Source: a bacterium (GTDB taxonomy: Bacteria; Patescibacteriota; Minisyncoccia; UBA6257; Colwellbacteraceae). Taken from it: a stretch of DNA of 39,062 nt. Under the pieces are notes generated by a model, which saw only the letters and a program-made list of their open reading frames with translations, did not search any database and was not told the origin of the DNA. The translations under genes and the position numbers were made by a program. The stretch lies in NCBI GenBank assembly GCA_021787205.1, contig JAJYME010000004.1:1-39062 (forward strand), written 5' to 3'. Below are positions 26,677-35,945 of this stretch, one piece after another (within the stretch, counting starts at the first letter, position 1; the number at the start of each line of letters is the position of its first letter).

Positions 26677-28941
26677 ATGAGCGATATAACAAAAGGGAAA
26701 ACTGTAGAGCATTACGAAGGGGGAGGAAACAAGATCGTCTATATAAACCTAGGCCAGGTCTGCAATCAGAAATGCTCTTTTTGCGTGATAGAGGGGAATG
26801 AGGAAAAGTTTCCTTACATGAAAACCGAAGAAGTCAAAGAAAATATAGCGGGGTTCGCTGAGAGTGGCGGAGAGACGATAATGTTTACCGGCGGCGAGCC
26901 TTCAATGAGGAACGACTTGCCAGAGATAATAGCTTACGCGGAAACCTTTCCAGGGATAATTGACTTATGCATTTTAACAAACGCCACCTTCTTTGATGAT
27001 AAAAAAATAGAGGACGTGCTGGCGGCTGATACGAGAAAGATATTGTCTTTCTCAGTCTCTTTACACGCCAATACCCCAGAAATCTCCAAAAAGCTGACCA
27101 ACGGGGCGGATGAGGACTTTGGAAAAACGGTAACGGCAATCAAAGAGCTTTCAGAAAGGGCCGACAAGGTGACGGTGTATCATATAATCACCAGTGCCAA
27201 TTATGACAAGTTGCCAGACTTTGTCGATTTCATGATAAAAGAAGCGCCAAAAGTGCAACACTTTGTTCTCTCGTATCCATTCACCCAGGGAGCGGCCGAG
27301 AAGAACGATTGGATTTATGCCAAATTTAGCCAGTTGAAACCCTATCTTTTGAAGGCGCTTGAGATGATCAAGATAAGTGGTCGTACCGTGGATATATCGA
27401 CTTGCGGACAATTTCCGTTGTGCGTCATCCCCGGATATGAGGCGGATATTTTAAGAATAATGGATTACTTTTCTGGCAGTCTAATGGGAACATTAGGAGG
27501 GAAGGTCTTCCATGAATTCGAGTGGGCTGACAAGAAGTGGGTTGACGTATATAAGAATAAGACGGAGGCTTGTGAGAAGTGTCTGATTGGCGATGTCTGC
27601 CAGGGATCTTGGAAAAAATACATCGATTTATTCGGTTTTGACGGCATCGAAACGGTCACTAAGGAAAATTTTAAGGGGAATATCGTTGAAACCGAGAATA
27701 TCTTAAGCGAAGATGATGTCTTGCTGGTAAAATCGGGGTTAAAACAAGATATCCTTAATTCAATAATAATTTCCGGAGAAATCTCCAAGGAGAGATTCGA
27801 AGAGATCAAGGAATACGCCCTAGCCAACCACTTTTTTATCTCATTGCATAAGAGTGAGCCGAGCCCTGTCCATGAAGAAAAAATAACCGATAATCTCAAA
27901 CCAATGGTTCCAACATTTGAAGAAAATCACATTCGGGAGCAAATCGACAGGCTTGATAAGAAAGAAGTCGAAGAAGTCTATGACGTCGTAAGGGAGATTG
28001 CCCGCCTGACAGGAGTAAGTTGGGCGGAGGTGTTTGCGGCTTATTACGGCTTAAAGCCGTCTATGGCGGAGGCAAATACGGGAGTGTTTGACGAGGACAC
28101 CGCGAGACGTTTCTCTGAGGCTTCCAAGCTCTGTCAAAGCATCGGAATGACATTTGCCACTTCTACCCATAAATACATTATAAACAGTCCGAAGCTTATC
28201 TTTAAGGAAACGTCTCTTGATGATCCGCAGCCAGGCAACGTGATTGTCGGCATCTCTAGGGATCCAAAGAAGGCAGTCAGCGCCGTAGCCCATTATCACC
28301 TGAAGACAATGGATTCCAAATATGGGCGAAGCTTTGGCGAACTGATGGGATACCCTTCTTGTTGCCTTGATTTTGGTGATTACCTGACGAACAATAAAAG
28401 TGATCCGAATAATTTCGGCTTTAAGAATGCGGCTTTTGAGACCTTGAAAAGATCAGATGAGATTGCTTGGCAACTGAATGTTTTTTCGACCGCCAGTTTC
28501 TTATCCCATTTCTCTTGCAGTTTCACCTGCAAGGAAAGCATCGCTTATATCGACAACTTTTTAAGATTAGTCTCGATAGTCGATCCTGAGGGCGCAAGGG
28601 AAACGATCCATCAGCTAAAAGATTTCGCGTCACTTTACTGGACTTGCGTAGATAAGGTCTCCTTGATTGGAGATTACACGAGAAAAGACAAGTGGTTCAG
28701 GGAAGCGGAGGTCGTCTACGATAACAAGACTCTGGGTTGGGGAGCCGGTTCCGCCAATTATTATCAGGAAAACGATGATGATTTTCTTCAAAAAATAGAG
28801 ATGGCAAAGGCAGCGATAGCAGACGGGGATAGGATTATAACTACTGCCGGAGAGGTCATGATTCTTTCTGGGAAAGACGAGCTTTTGAAATTCAAAAAAG
28901 ATAATGATTTTGTCCCATTGCTGGTAAAACCGACAATCTAA
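26677..28941 (+). CDS. Radical SAM (HxsC-like) fused to a C-terminal GYPxCC-type domain
   Basis: CNQKCSFC; TGGEPSMR; CEKCLIGDVCQGSW; then GRSFGELMGYPSCCLDFG...LSHFSCSFTCKESI (DUF483-like by recollection). Confidence 0.8.
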   Translation: MSDITKGKTVEHYEGGGNKIVYINLGQVCNQKCSFCVIEGNEEKFPYMKTEEVKENIAGFAESGGETIMFTGGEPSMRNDLPEIIAYAETFPGIIDLCILTNATFFDDKKIEDVLAADTRKILSFSVSLHANTPEISKKLTNGADEDFGKTVTAIKELSERADKVTVYHIITSANYDKLPDFVDFMIKEAPKVQHFVLSYPFTQGAAEKNDWIYAKFSQLKPYLLKALEMIKISGRTVDISTCGQFPLCVIPGYEADILRIMDYFSGSLMGTLGGKVFHEFEWADKKWVDVYKNKTEACEKCLIGDVCQGSWKKYIDLFGFDGIETVTKENFKGNIVETENILSEDDVLLVKSGLKQDILNSIIISGEISKERFEEIKEYALANHFFISLHKSEPSPVHEEKITDNLKPMVPTFEENHIREQIDRLDKKEVEEVYDVVREIARLTGVSWAEVFAAYYGLKPSMAEANTGVFDEDTARRFSEASKLCQSIGMTFATSTHKYIINSPKLIFKETSLDDPQPGNVIVGISRDPKKAVSAVAHYHLKTMDSKYGRSFGELMGYPSCCLDFGDYLTNNKSDPNNFGFKNAAFETLKRSDEIAWQLNVFSTASFLSHFSCSFTCKESIAYIDNFLRLVSIVDPEGARETIHQLKDFASLYWTCVDKVSLIGDYTRKDKWFREAEVVYDNKTLGWGAGSANYYQENDDDFLQKIEMAKAAIADGDRIITTAGEVMILSGKDELLKFKKDNDFVPLLVKPTI

Positions 28942-28942
28942 T

Positions 28943-28975
28943 AAAAATGAACCATTTAAAATGGTTCATTTTTTT
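28943..28975 (+). terminator. Intrinsic terminator
   Basis: AAAAATGAACCATTTAAAATGGTTCATTTTTTT. Confidence 0.85.
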
Positions 28976-29001
28976 GATTTGGATTATAATGAACCCAACC
29001 G

Positions 29002-30651
29002 ATGTTATTAAATAACGCATTTTTTATGGCGCTGACTTTTATTCTCGTCCTGATGGGACTATTCTCCGCAGGCTTTTTATTTCCCAAAAAATTGGAATGG
29101 AAAAGATGGCTTATTATAGCCGGAATAATCGTTCTGGTTTTTGCGGCATCCGGTCTCATGAAAAGTGGAGAATTTGTCCCTTCTGACGAGGAATGGGAAG
29201 AGGTTTATCTGGGTAAAACGATCGGAGAAAACAATGATTCTATCTCAAAACAGGCAAGAAGGGGAGCTCTTTACCCCATGCTGATACATTGGACAAATGG
29301 AATCTATGAAGCGGAAAAATCTCCCGTGATCTTAAACAATATCTTCGTGATCCTAAGCGTCTTATTTGTCTTTGGCGCCATTTACAAGCTTGTCGGAAAT
29401 AAGCTCTTCGCTTTCTTAGGATCGTCCCTTCTATTACTAAATCCTATCTGGGAAAAATGGAGTATCATATTAGAAGGATATCCCGCCATGATGGGTTGCT
29501 TATTAGCCGGATGGTCCCTTTTTATGATTGCCTTCATAAGAGAAAAGAAAATTGAGTATTTTTCAGGAATTATCTCATTTTCCGTCCTTTTATCCATGGG
29601 AAAGATCGAATATGCCATATTCCTTGTTCCTGCCATAGTCGTAGCAATCGTTTCTTTTAATAAGAGAAAGATAGGGCAATCAGCGGCAATGATAGCGCTA
29701 TCGGCAATCTCACTTGTCCCAAGCGTTGTTTTTTCTTTAGGACAAAGACGGGGGTCGGTAGGATTTTGCGGATTGGAATCGAGAGTGGGGCTGGTATCAG
29801 ATAAGATAAACAGATTGATAGGACTTCCCGGAATCGATTTTTTGGAAACCATAGTCAAGGCCATAGGGGGATGGAGATTTTCTTTGGCCTACCTTATTGA
29901 TGATATCCCGACCGTCATCGGATTTTGGATGGAAAAAGATCTTATTATGGTGACTGTTTTAGCTCTTATCGGGGTAACGTTTTCATTATTGAAAAAGGAT
30001 AAAGCGGTATGGATAACATTTCTGTCTTTTATCCTGATCATTTCAGTTTATGCTACTGATTGCGCCACGTACGTCCCCAGATATGCTTCCCCCCAAGTAA
30101 TCATCATGACCATACTCGCGACATACGCTTTATATTGCCTTTATGAATCATGGCGCTTGATATGGCCCCAAAAAGGAACAAGAAATAGGCGGATGGGATA
30201 CGGGCTGGCAAGTTTAATTTCCTTAGCGGTCGTCATATCATTTATTCCCGGGATAAAGAAAAATATCAATTATCTTCATCGGGATAGCCCTTATGCGACT
30301 CCAAGCGCTTTGGAGAACGTCCTTAATCGTCTTCCTGACGCAAAAGCGTTTGTTATCGTTCATAGGACCGAAGCAATGGAAATGATGGTCTTCGACAACA
30401 AAAACAGACCAGTAATCATATTAAACGATCTTTTCGACAGACAAAACAAGATAAAAGAGAGCGACGATATATGCGCTTCGGCGAAATCCCTGTGCAAGGA
30501 AGGAACTTATTTTATAAAGACTGAAAGCTGTACTTGGTTTGAAGTGTCAAGAATAGCCTGCAATAAGATGAGCGAAAACGGAAAAATCGTCAAGAGTGAC
30601 GGGGGAATGAGATCCCTGGAAATTTATCAAATGGGAAAAGAAACGAAATGA
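29002..30651 (+). CDS. Polytopic membrane protein, GT39/ArnT-like glycosyltransferase candidate
   Basis: About 10 hydrophobic segments; acidic PSDEEWEE after the second TM; next to B12-radical SAM and GT2 genes. Confidence 0.6.
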   Translation: MLLNNAFFMALTFILVLMGLFSAGFLFPKKLEWKRWLIIAGIIVLVFAASGLMKSGEFVPSDEEWEEVYLGKTIGENNDSISKQARRGALYPMLIHWTNGIYEAEKSPVILNNIFVILSVLFVFGAIYKLVGNKLFAFLGSSLLLLNPIWEKWSIILEGYPAMMGCLLAGWSLFMIAFIREKKIEYFSGIISFSVLLSMGKIEYAIFLVPAIVVAIVSFNKRKIGQSAAMIALSAISLVPSVVFSLGQRRGSVGFCGLESRVGLVSDKINRLIGLPGIDFLETIVKAIGGWRFSLAYLIDDIPTVIGFWMEKDLIMVTVLALIGVTFSLLKKDKAVWITFLSFILIISVYATDCATYVPRYASPQVIIMTILATYALYCLYESWRLIWPQKGTRNRRMGYGLASLISLAVVISFIPGIKKNINYLHRDSPYATPSALENVLNRLPDAKAFVIVHRTEAMEMMVFDNKNRPVIILNDLFDRQNKIKESDDICASAKSLCKEGTYFIKTESCTWFEVSRIACNKMSENGKIVKSDGGMRSLEIYQMGKETK

Positions 30652-32027
30652 AAAAAGTTTACGTAATAAATACCCCCAGTGAGGAAAGAATGACAATCGA
30701 GGGGAGATGCGCACAGAAAGAATCTACCTGGTCCTCTGTCATGCCGCCGTACAGTCTGGCGTCGGTCTCGGCGATTTTCAGAAGAGGGGGGTTTGATGTA
30801 AAATCGATCGACTGCAGGGTTGAAGATATCGATAAGGAAACACTATTGGAACTTCTCTCAGCGGAGGGGGTGGACATCGTTGTAATAAACTCCTCAATTC
30901 CGACATTTGAATTTGACGTGGAGTTCGTCCGTGACCTCAGGGAGAAATGTAAAAATTTGTTGATTATCGTGTTTGGAATAATGCCGCCCCAAGGGGAGAG
31001 GGCGTTCCTTGAGGCTGGCGGAAGCTCGGTTATAAAAGGTGAACCGGAGTTTGGAGCCGAGGAGATTGCGAAGACCATTATTAACGGCGGCGAGGTTGAG
31101 AAAACTTATAGCGGTATGACAAAGGACCTCGACGGGCTGCCTCATCCCGCATGGGATCTATTTGATCTTTCAAAATACACCATTCTAGGGGAGGGGTTCA
31201 AAAGAGCAAGATATCTATTCGTCGTTCCGGCGAGAGGGTGTCCATTCAACTGTTCTTTTTGCAATGCCTTCGTTTATTATGGAAAGGAAGTAAGATATAG
31301 AACCGTCAAAAGCGTCGTTGATGAAATTGAGGACGATATCAATGAATTCGGCATAGTTAACTTTGCAATGTGGACGGAGACGTTCACGTTCAATAGAAAA
31401 TACGTATCAGACTTATGCGACGAAATAATCAAAAGGAAATTAAAAATAGACTGGATAAGCAATAGCCGAGTCGATAGGGTTGATAAAGAATTGCTCGAGA
31501 AGATGAAGGAAGCGGGATGCTGGATGGTGAGTTTCGGAGTCGAATCGGGCAGCCAGGAGATATTAAACAAGGCGCATAAGGGCACTGCGATAGAGGATTC
31601 GATTACCGCCATAAGGACAGCCAACGAGGTCGGACTGATAACCGTCGCCCATACGATTATCGGTCTTGTGGGAGAAACTGAAAAAACTTCCTGGGAGACC
31701 TTAAAGATATTAAACGACGCGAAGGTTGATTTTGCGCAATTCTATTGCGCGGTGCCGATGCCGGAGACGGAGTTATATAAGGAGGCGGTGAAAAACAACT
31801 GGATAAAGGCGGGCGCCAAGTGGAGCGAATTCGAGCAGACCGTCTCAATCATGGATCTGCCCGGATTCGATCACGAGAGGGTGATGAAAGTAAGAAAAAG
31901 AATATATCTGAGATACTACCTTAACCCCTGCAGGCTTCTAAGGATAATAAGAAAATCAGGGATGGGATCCTTGATTCCAATAGCAAGGGAGGGAATTAAT
32001 TTTGTAGGATCAATTTTAAAAAGATGA
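30648..32027 (+). CDS. B12-binding-domain radical SAM protein
   Basis: N-terminal Rossmann-like region (MPPYSLASVSAIFRRGGFDV) and PARGCPFNCSFCNAF. Overlaps previous stop by 4 nt. Confidence 0.9.
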   Translation: MKKVYVINTPSEERMTIEGRCAQKESTWSSVMPPYSLASVSAIFRRGGFDVKSIDCRVEDIDKETLLELLSAEGVDIVVINSSIPTFEFDVEFVRDLREKCKNLLIIVFGIMPPQGERAFLEAGGSSVIKGEPEFGAEEIAKTIINGGEVEKTYSGMTKDLDGLPHPAWDLFDLSKYTILGEGFKRARYLFVVPARGCPFNCSFCNAFVYYGKEVRYRTVKSVVDEIEDDINEFGIVNFAMWTETFTFNRKYVSDLCDEIIKRKLKIDWISNSRVDRVDKELLEKMKEAGCWMVSFGVESGSQEILNKAHKGTAIEDSITAIRTANEVGLITVAHTIIGLVGETEKTSWETLKILNDAKVDFAQFYCAVPMPETELYKEAVKNNWIKAGAKWSEFEQTVSIMDLPGFDHERVMKVRKRIYLRYYLNPCRLLRIIRKSGMGSLIPIAREGINFVGSILKR

Positions 32028-32713
32028 AAAAAATAACAGTAATAGTCCCGGTATTTAACGAAATTGAATATATTGAGGAATGTTTAAATCGTGTTTATAA
32101 GACGGAATACGACAAACAGGTGATAGTGGTTGATAACAGGTCCACTGACGGGACAAGGGAAAAACTTTTGGAGCTGAGAGATAAAATGGGTTTTCTCTTA
32201 TTGTTCCAAGACGAGATGCAAGGAAAGGGGGTTGCTGTAAAAACGGCCCAAAGCCATATTTCCGGCGACGCCGTCATAATCCAAGACGGAGACTTGGAAT
32301 ATGATCCAAATGATTATAAAAAAGTCCTTGAGCCTATTTTAAGAGGACAAGAAAGGATTGTTTACGGTTCGAGAAATTTGGATAAGAATACAAAAAGAGG
32401 CAACTTTGTGTTTTATTGGGGAGGAAGAATGATCTCCTTGATCGCGAGCATCCTATATGGAACAAGATTGACGGATATCAATACTTGTTACAAGGGATTT
32501 GACGCGGAGTTATTTAAAAGTATCCAGCTGACTGATTCAAAATTTGATTTTTGCGAAGAAATAACCGCCAAATGTCTGATGAGGGGAGAAAAGATAAAAG
32601 AGGTTCCGATCAGCTATTATCCAAGGAAGGTGATAGAGGGAAAAAAATTGAAGTTCAGGGACGGATTCCGATCGATAAGAACTCTCGTTAAGTATCGCTT
32701 TTCAAAGAATTAG
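32024..32713 (+). CDS. Family 2 glycosyltransferase (DPM1-like)
   Basis: ITVIVPVFNEIEYIEECL; VVDNRSTDGT; IIQDGDLEYDPNDY. Confidence 0.93.
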   Translation: MKKITVIVPVFNEIEYIEECLNRVYKTEYDKQVIVVDNRSTDGTREKLLELRDKMGFLLLFQDEMQGKGVAVKTAQSHISGDAVIIQDGDLEYDPNDYKKVLEPILRGQERIVYGSRNLDKNTKRGNFVFYWGGRMISLIASILYGTRLTDINTCYKGFDAELFKSIQLTDSKFDFCEEITAKCLMRGEKIKEVPISYYPRKVIEGKKLKFRDGFRSIRTLVKYRFSKN

Positions 32714-32802
32714 GAAGAATAAAAAGTTAAAAAGAACAGGAATTAGAGCCTGTGGAAAACTTTCTAGTTATAAAATCTAATAAATGTTATAATGTAACAA
32801 AC

Positions 32803-33366
32803 ATGGAAAAAGATATTAAGTCAAAAAAGACAATAGTATTAATAGCTGTTTTCGCGATCTCTTTGGTTTTATTGGGAGCGGCTTTGTTCTATTCGCTCAA
32901 GACTCCTGGTAATAATGGAGCTCAAAACCAACCGGCGTCGGGAACCCAATCCCAGGAGCAAGCTGCCGCGACTGAACCTACTGCAACTGCTCCTGACGGT
33001 ACGCCTTTAGTCAATAAAGACGATGTCGTTACTTATAAGGGTCAAACTTTGACAGCTGATAGCAAATATCCCCGAGGTATTTTAGACGGGGTCATTAAAA
33101 AAGTTGACGGCAATGTTGTTACTTTTGAGGTTGAGCTAAAGAGAGTTTTTCCGCAATCTCCTCTAGCCACCAAGACCGTCCAGGTAACCCTGGTTAAGAC
33201 GGCGGAAGTTAATATTATTAGCGCGGATGGAAACAAGACAACCGGGACGATATCAGGATTAAAAGCCGAGGATAGGGCTGGAATGGCCTTGGTTGATGAC
33301 CAGTCCAACAGGACTATCTTTGATAAAGACGCGTTTGACGCAACCAGAATCACCGTTTTTAAATAA
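32803..33366 (+). CDS. Membrane-anchored protein, unknown function
   Basis: N-terminal TM, low-complexity QNQPASGTQSQEQAAATEPTATA linker, beta-rich C-terminal domain. Confidence 0.75.
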   Translation: MEKDIKSKKTIVLIAVFAISLVLLGAALFYSLKTPGNNGAQNQPASGTQSQEQAAATEPTATAPDGTPLVNKDDVVTYKGQTLTADSKYPRGILDGVIKKVDGNVVTFEVELKRVFPQSPLATKTVQVTLVKTAEVNIISADGNKTTGTISGLKAEDRAGMALVDDQSNRTIFDKDAFDATRITVFK

Positions 33367-33379
33367 CAGAAACAAAATA

Positions 33380-33405
33380 AGAGGCGCTTTGCGCTTCTTT
33401 TTTGT
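33380..33405 (+). terminator. Intrinsic terminator
   Basis: GAGGCGC-TTT-GCGCTTCTTTTTT. Confidence 0.7.
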
Positions 33406-33427
33406 TTCGGTATATAATTTGCTCAAG

Positions 33428-34798
33428 ATGAGTCTTCCTGAGGCGGATAAAATAATCTCTGAAAACGAATCATTCTTGAGGAAAGTCTCCGGCAAGAAAC
33501 CCATTTCTGATATCTCCCTATTCTTACACCGGGAAAAGGAGGTGAGGGGAGAGGAGATAAGGAACCTCTGGACGGATTTCGCGAGAAGAAAGAGGCCTGA
33601 GGATACAATCGGGTTTTATACCCACTTTCCTTTTTGCGCCAAAAAATGCAGTTATTGCATCTACGCTTCAAATGAAAATGACGGATCCGAGTCCGATTCG
33701 TATCTTAAGAGAGTTTTTTCGCATTACGAATATTTTAGCGATGTTTTTCAGAACATCAGTTTTACGAACCTGTATTTTGGGGGAGGGACTCCGAACATGA
33801 TGTCCGATGCCCAAATAGACCTTTTGCTCAGAAGATTGTACAGACATTATAAGTTTGATGATGATGGCGAGAAGACATTTGAGGGCAACCCGGCTTTTTC
33901 AACCCCCTCAAAACTGAGGATTCTTAAAGATCATGGCATCAACAGGTTAAGCTTTGGAGTCCAGTCATTTGACGAGGACGTCTTGAGAAGTAACGACAGA
34001 TTCTTCGGAGGGGTCGCGAAGGCGATAGCCGACGCTGTTGAGGTGGGATTTGAAGACATTAATGCCGATCTCATCATCGGACTTCATGGCGACACCGCCG
34101 GGAATGTCATTGATGGATTCAAAAGGCTTTTGGAGCTGGGTGCGACCGCGGTCCATATTTATCCGCTTCAAATGAAGCCGGAGTATGTGGCTAGATATTT
34201 TGGTGGAAACAAAGCGCTAGCGGAAGGACATAAAATGTCGCTGATAGAAGAGGCAATGCCGAAAATAATCGAATTGGCTGACGATAACGGTTTCTGGCAC
34301 AGAAGGTTCCTGGAAGGATTCTACACCCCAGACAACGAGGTCTCGTTCAATTTCGAGAGAGGCGGGAAAAGAGACTATGAAAAGAAAGCTTATTTTTCTT
34401 CCCGTCCCGGCGGACTCAACTCGATCTTCGGCGTCGGCGACTGGAGCAATTCGAATATTTTAGGAAGAAAGGTGAATTATATGATTGAGAAAATATCCGA
34501 GAATCCAGCGGACGACGTATTCAGGGCGACCTTCTTCAGCGAGAGGGAGTGGCTGGCCGATTATATCGAGGGCATATTTTTTGCAAACAGGATCATAAGC
34601 CGATTCGATTTTAGGGAAAAATTCGGTTCCGATATTTACGATTATTTTCCTGAGGAAATGGCTCTATTGGAGCGGGATGGTATGATAAAAGCCGAAGGGG
34701 ATAAAATATTTTTTACATCTCCTGACGGAACGGAGAGGGTAAAATATCTGCTTTCATTTTTTGACAGGAATAAAATAAAAGAATTTGATGGAGAATAA
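33428..34798 (+). CDS. HemN/HemW-like radical SAM protein
   Basis: THFPFCAKKCSYCIYAS; LYFGGGTPNMM; GINRLSFGVQSFDEDVL; ADLIIGLHGDT. Confidence 0.9.
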   Translation: MSLPEADKIISENESFLRKVSGKKPISDISLFLHREKEVRGEEIRNLWTDFARRKRPEDTIGFYTHFPFCAKKCSYCIYASNENDGSESDSYLKRVFSHYEYFSDVFQNISFTNLYFGGGTPNMMSDAQIDLLLRRLYRHYKFDDDGEKTFEGNPAFSTPSKLRILKDHGINRLSFGVQSFDEDVLRSNDRFFGGVAKAIADAVEVGFEDINADLIIGLHGDTAGNVIDGFKRLLELGATAVHIYPLQMKPEYVARYFGGNKALAEGHKMSLIEEAMPKIIELADDNGFWHRRFLEGFYTPDNEVSFNFERGGKRDYEKKAYFSSRPGGLNSIFGVGDWSNSNILGRKVNYMIEKISENPADDVFRATFFSEREWLADYIEGIFFANRIISRFDFREKFGSDIYDYFPEEMALLERDGMIKAEGDKIFFTSPDGTERVKYLLSFFDRNKIKEFDGE

Positions 34799-35726
34799 AA
34801 TAATAAAGAAAACAGTATTGTTTGTCGGCTATCAATGCAATAACCGCTGCCGTTTTTGCATGGAATACGACAAAAGACAGATTCCGCCGAGAAGCTTTGA
34901 GGAAATGAAATATGAAATAGCGGCGGCGAGGGACAGGGGAACGGATTATTTGGAAATTATCGGCGGCGAGGCGATGATAAGGCCGGATATTATTGACGTC
35001 ATAGCCTTTGCTAAAACCAGGGGATTTGAAACGATCATGATGGCAACCAACGGCCGCGCCTTCGCTTACGAAAAGTTGGCGGAGAAAGTGATTGACGCGG
35101 GTCTTAACAGCTTAGTCTTTTCAATCCACGGACCTAATGCGGAAATTCATGATTATCTGACCCAAGTAAAGGGGAGTTTCGATCAATTGACCAAAGGAAT
35201 AGAGAATGTGAAACGAATAGTCGAGAAGAAGGCTATCCCGTTTTCTCTTGGCAGCAACACCTGCATCGTGAAGCCAAACTACAAGTACGCGCCAGAGATC
35301 GGAAGGTTGATAAGGAGCTACGGCATAAATAATTCCGAATTCATCTTCGCCGACCCCAATGAGGGAGGGGTGAAGAATGATTTCGAAACCTTAATGCCGA
35401 GGATATCCGAGGCGGCGCCCTATATCAGGGAGTTGCTTGATATTGGACGAGCGGACAATTGCCTCCATTGGCATATCCGTTACGTTCCTCTTTGCTATTT
35501 CCCTGACCATCTCAATCAGATAAGCGAGCTTATGGAGGTCCAAACCTTCAAAACGGAACACATTGCGCAGGATTTCAAGAACTTCGATGCTTCCGAGGGG
35601 AGGAAAAACAACGGAAGGACAAAAGCCGAAGGCTGCAAGGATTGCAAGCTGAATAACATTTGTGAGGGTATTTGGAAAGGATATGTGGCTAAATACGGGG
35701 ATGATGAGTTAATTCCAATAAGATAA
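34788..35726 (+). CDS. Radical SAM protein, HxsC-like
   Basis: QCNNRCRFC; IGGEAMIRP; VPLCYFPD; CKDCKLNNICEGIW. ATG at 34788 overlaps previous gene. Confidence 0.85.
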   Translation: MENKIIKKTVLFVGYQCNNRCRFCMEYDKRQIPPRSFEEMKYEIAAARDRGTDYLEIIGGEAMIRPDIIDVIAFAKTRGFETIMMATNGRAFAYEKLAEKVIDAGLNSLVFSIHGPNAEIHDYLTQVKGSFDQLTKGIENVKRIVEKKAIPFSLGSNTCIVKPNYKYAPEIGRLIRSYGINNSEFIFADPNEGGVKNDFETLMPRISEAAPYIRELLDIGRADNCLHWHIRYVPLCYFPDHLNQISELMEVQTFKTEHIAQDFKNFDASEGRKNNGRTKAEGCKDCKLNNICEGIWKGYVAKYGDDELIPIR

Positions 35727-35749
35727 AAATATGATATAATTTACTAATT

Positions 35750-35941
35750 ATGAAGGAATACGTAGTCATTTACAGGAGCGAGGAGCACTTCGAGGTCTTG
35801 GGCTGGGTGGCAGCTGAGAATCTCGAGGATGCCAAGAAAGTCGCCCTGACGAAACTTAAAAAAGAATCGGAATATTACGAAGTGGACGAGGCCGAAATAG
35901 TTGAATACGCCAATCCCCAAATTATAAAATTCAAGGAATAA
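35750..35941 (+). CDS. Small 63-aa protein, unknown
   Basis: MKEYVVIYRSEEHFEVLGWVAAENLEDAKKVALTKLKKES...; TATAAT 35735-35740; sits between two radical SAM genes. Confidence 0.75.
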   Translation: MKEYVVIYRSEEHFEVLGWVAAENLEDAKKVALTKLKKESEYYEVDEAEIVEYANPQIIKFKE

Positions 35942-35945
35942 GGAT

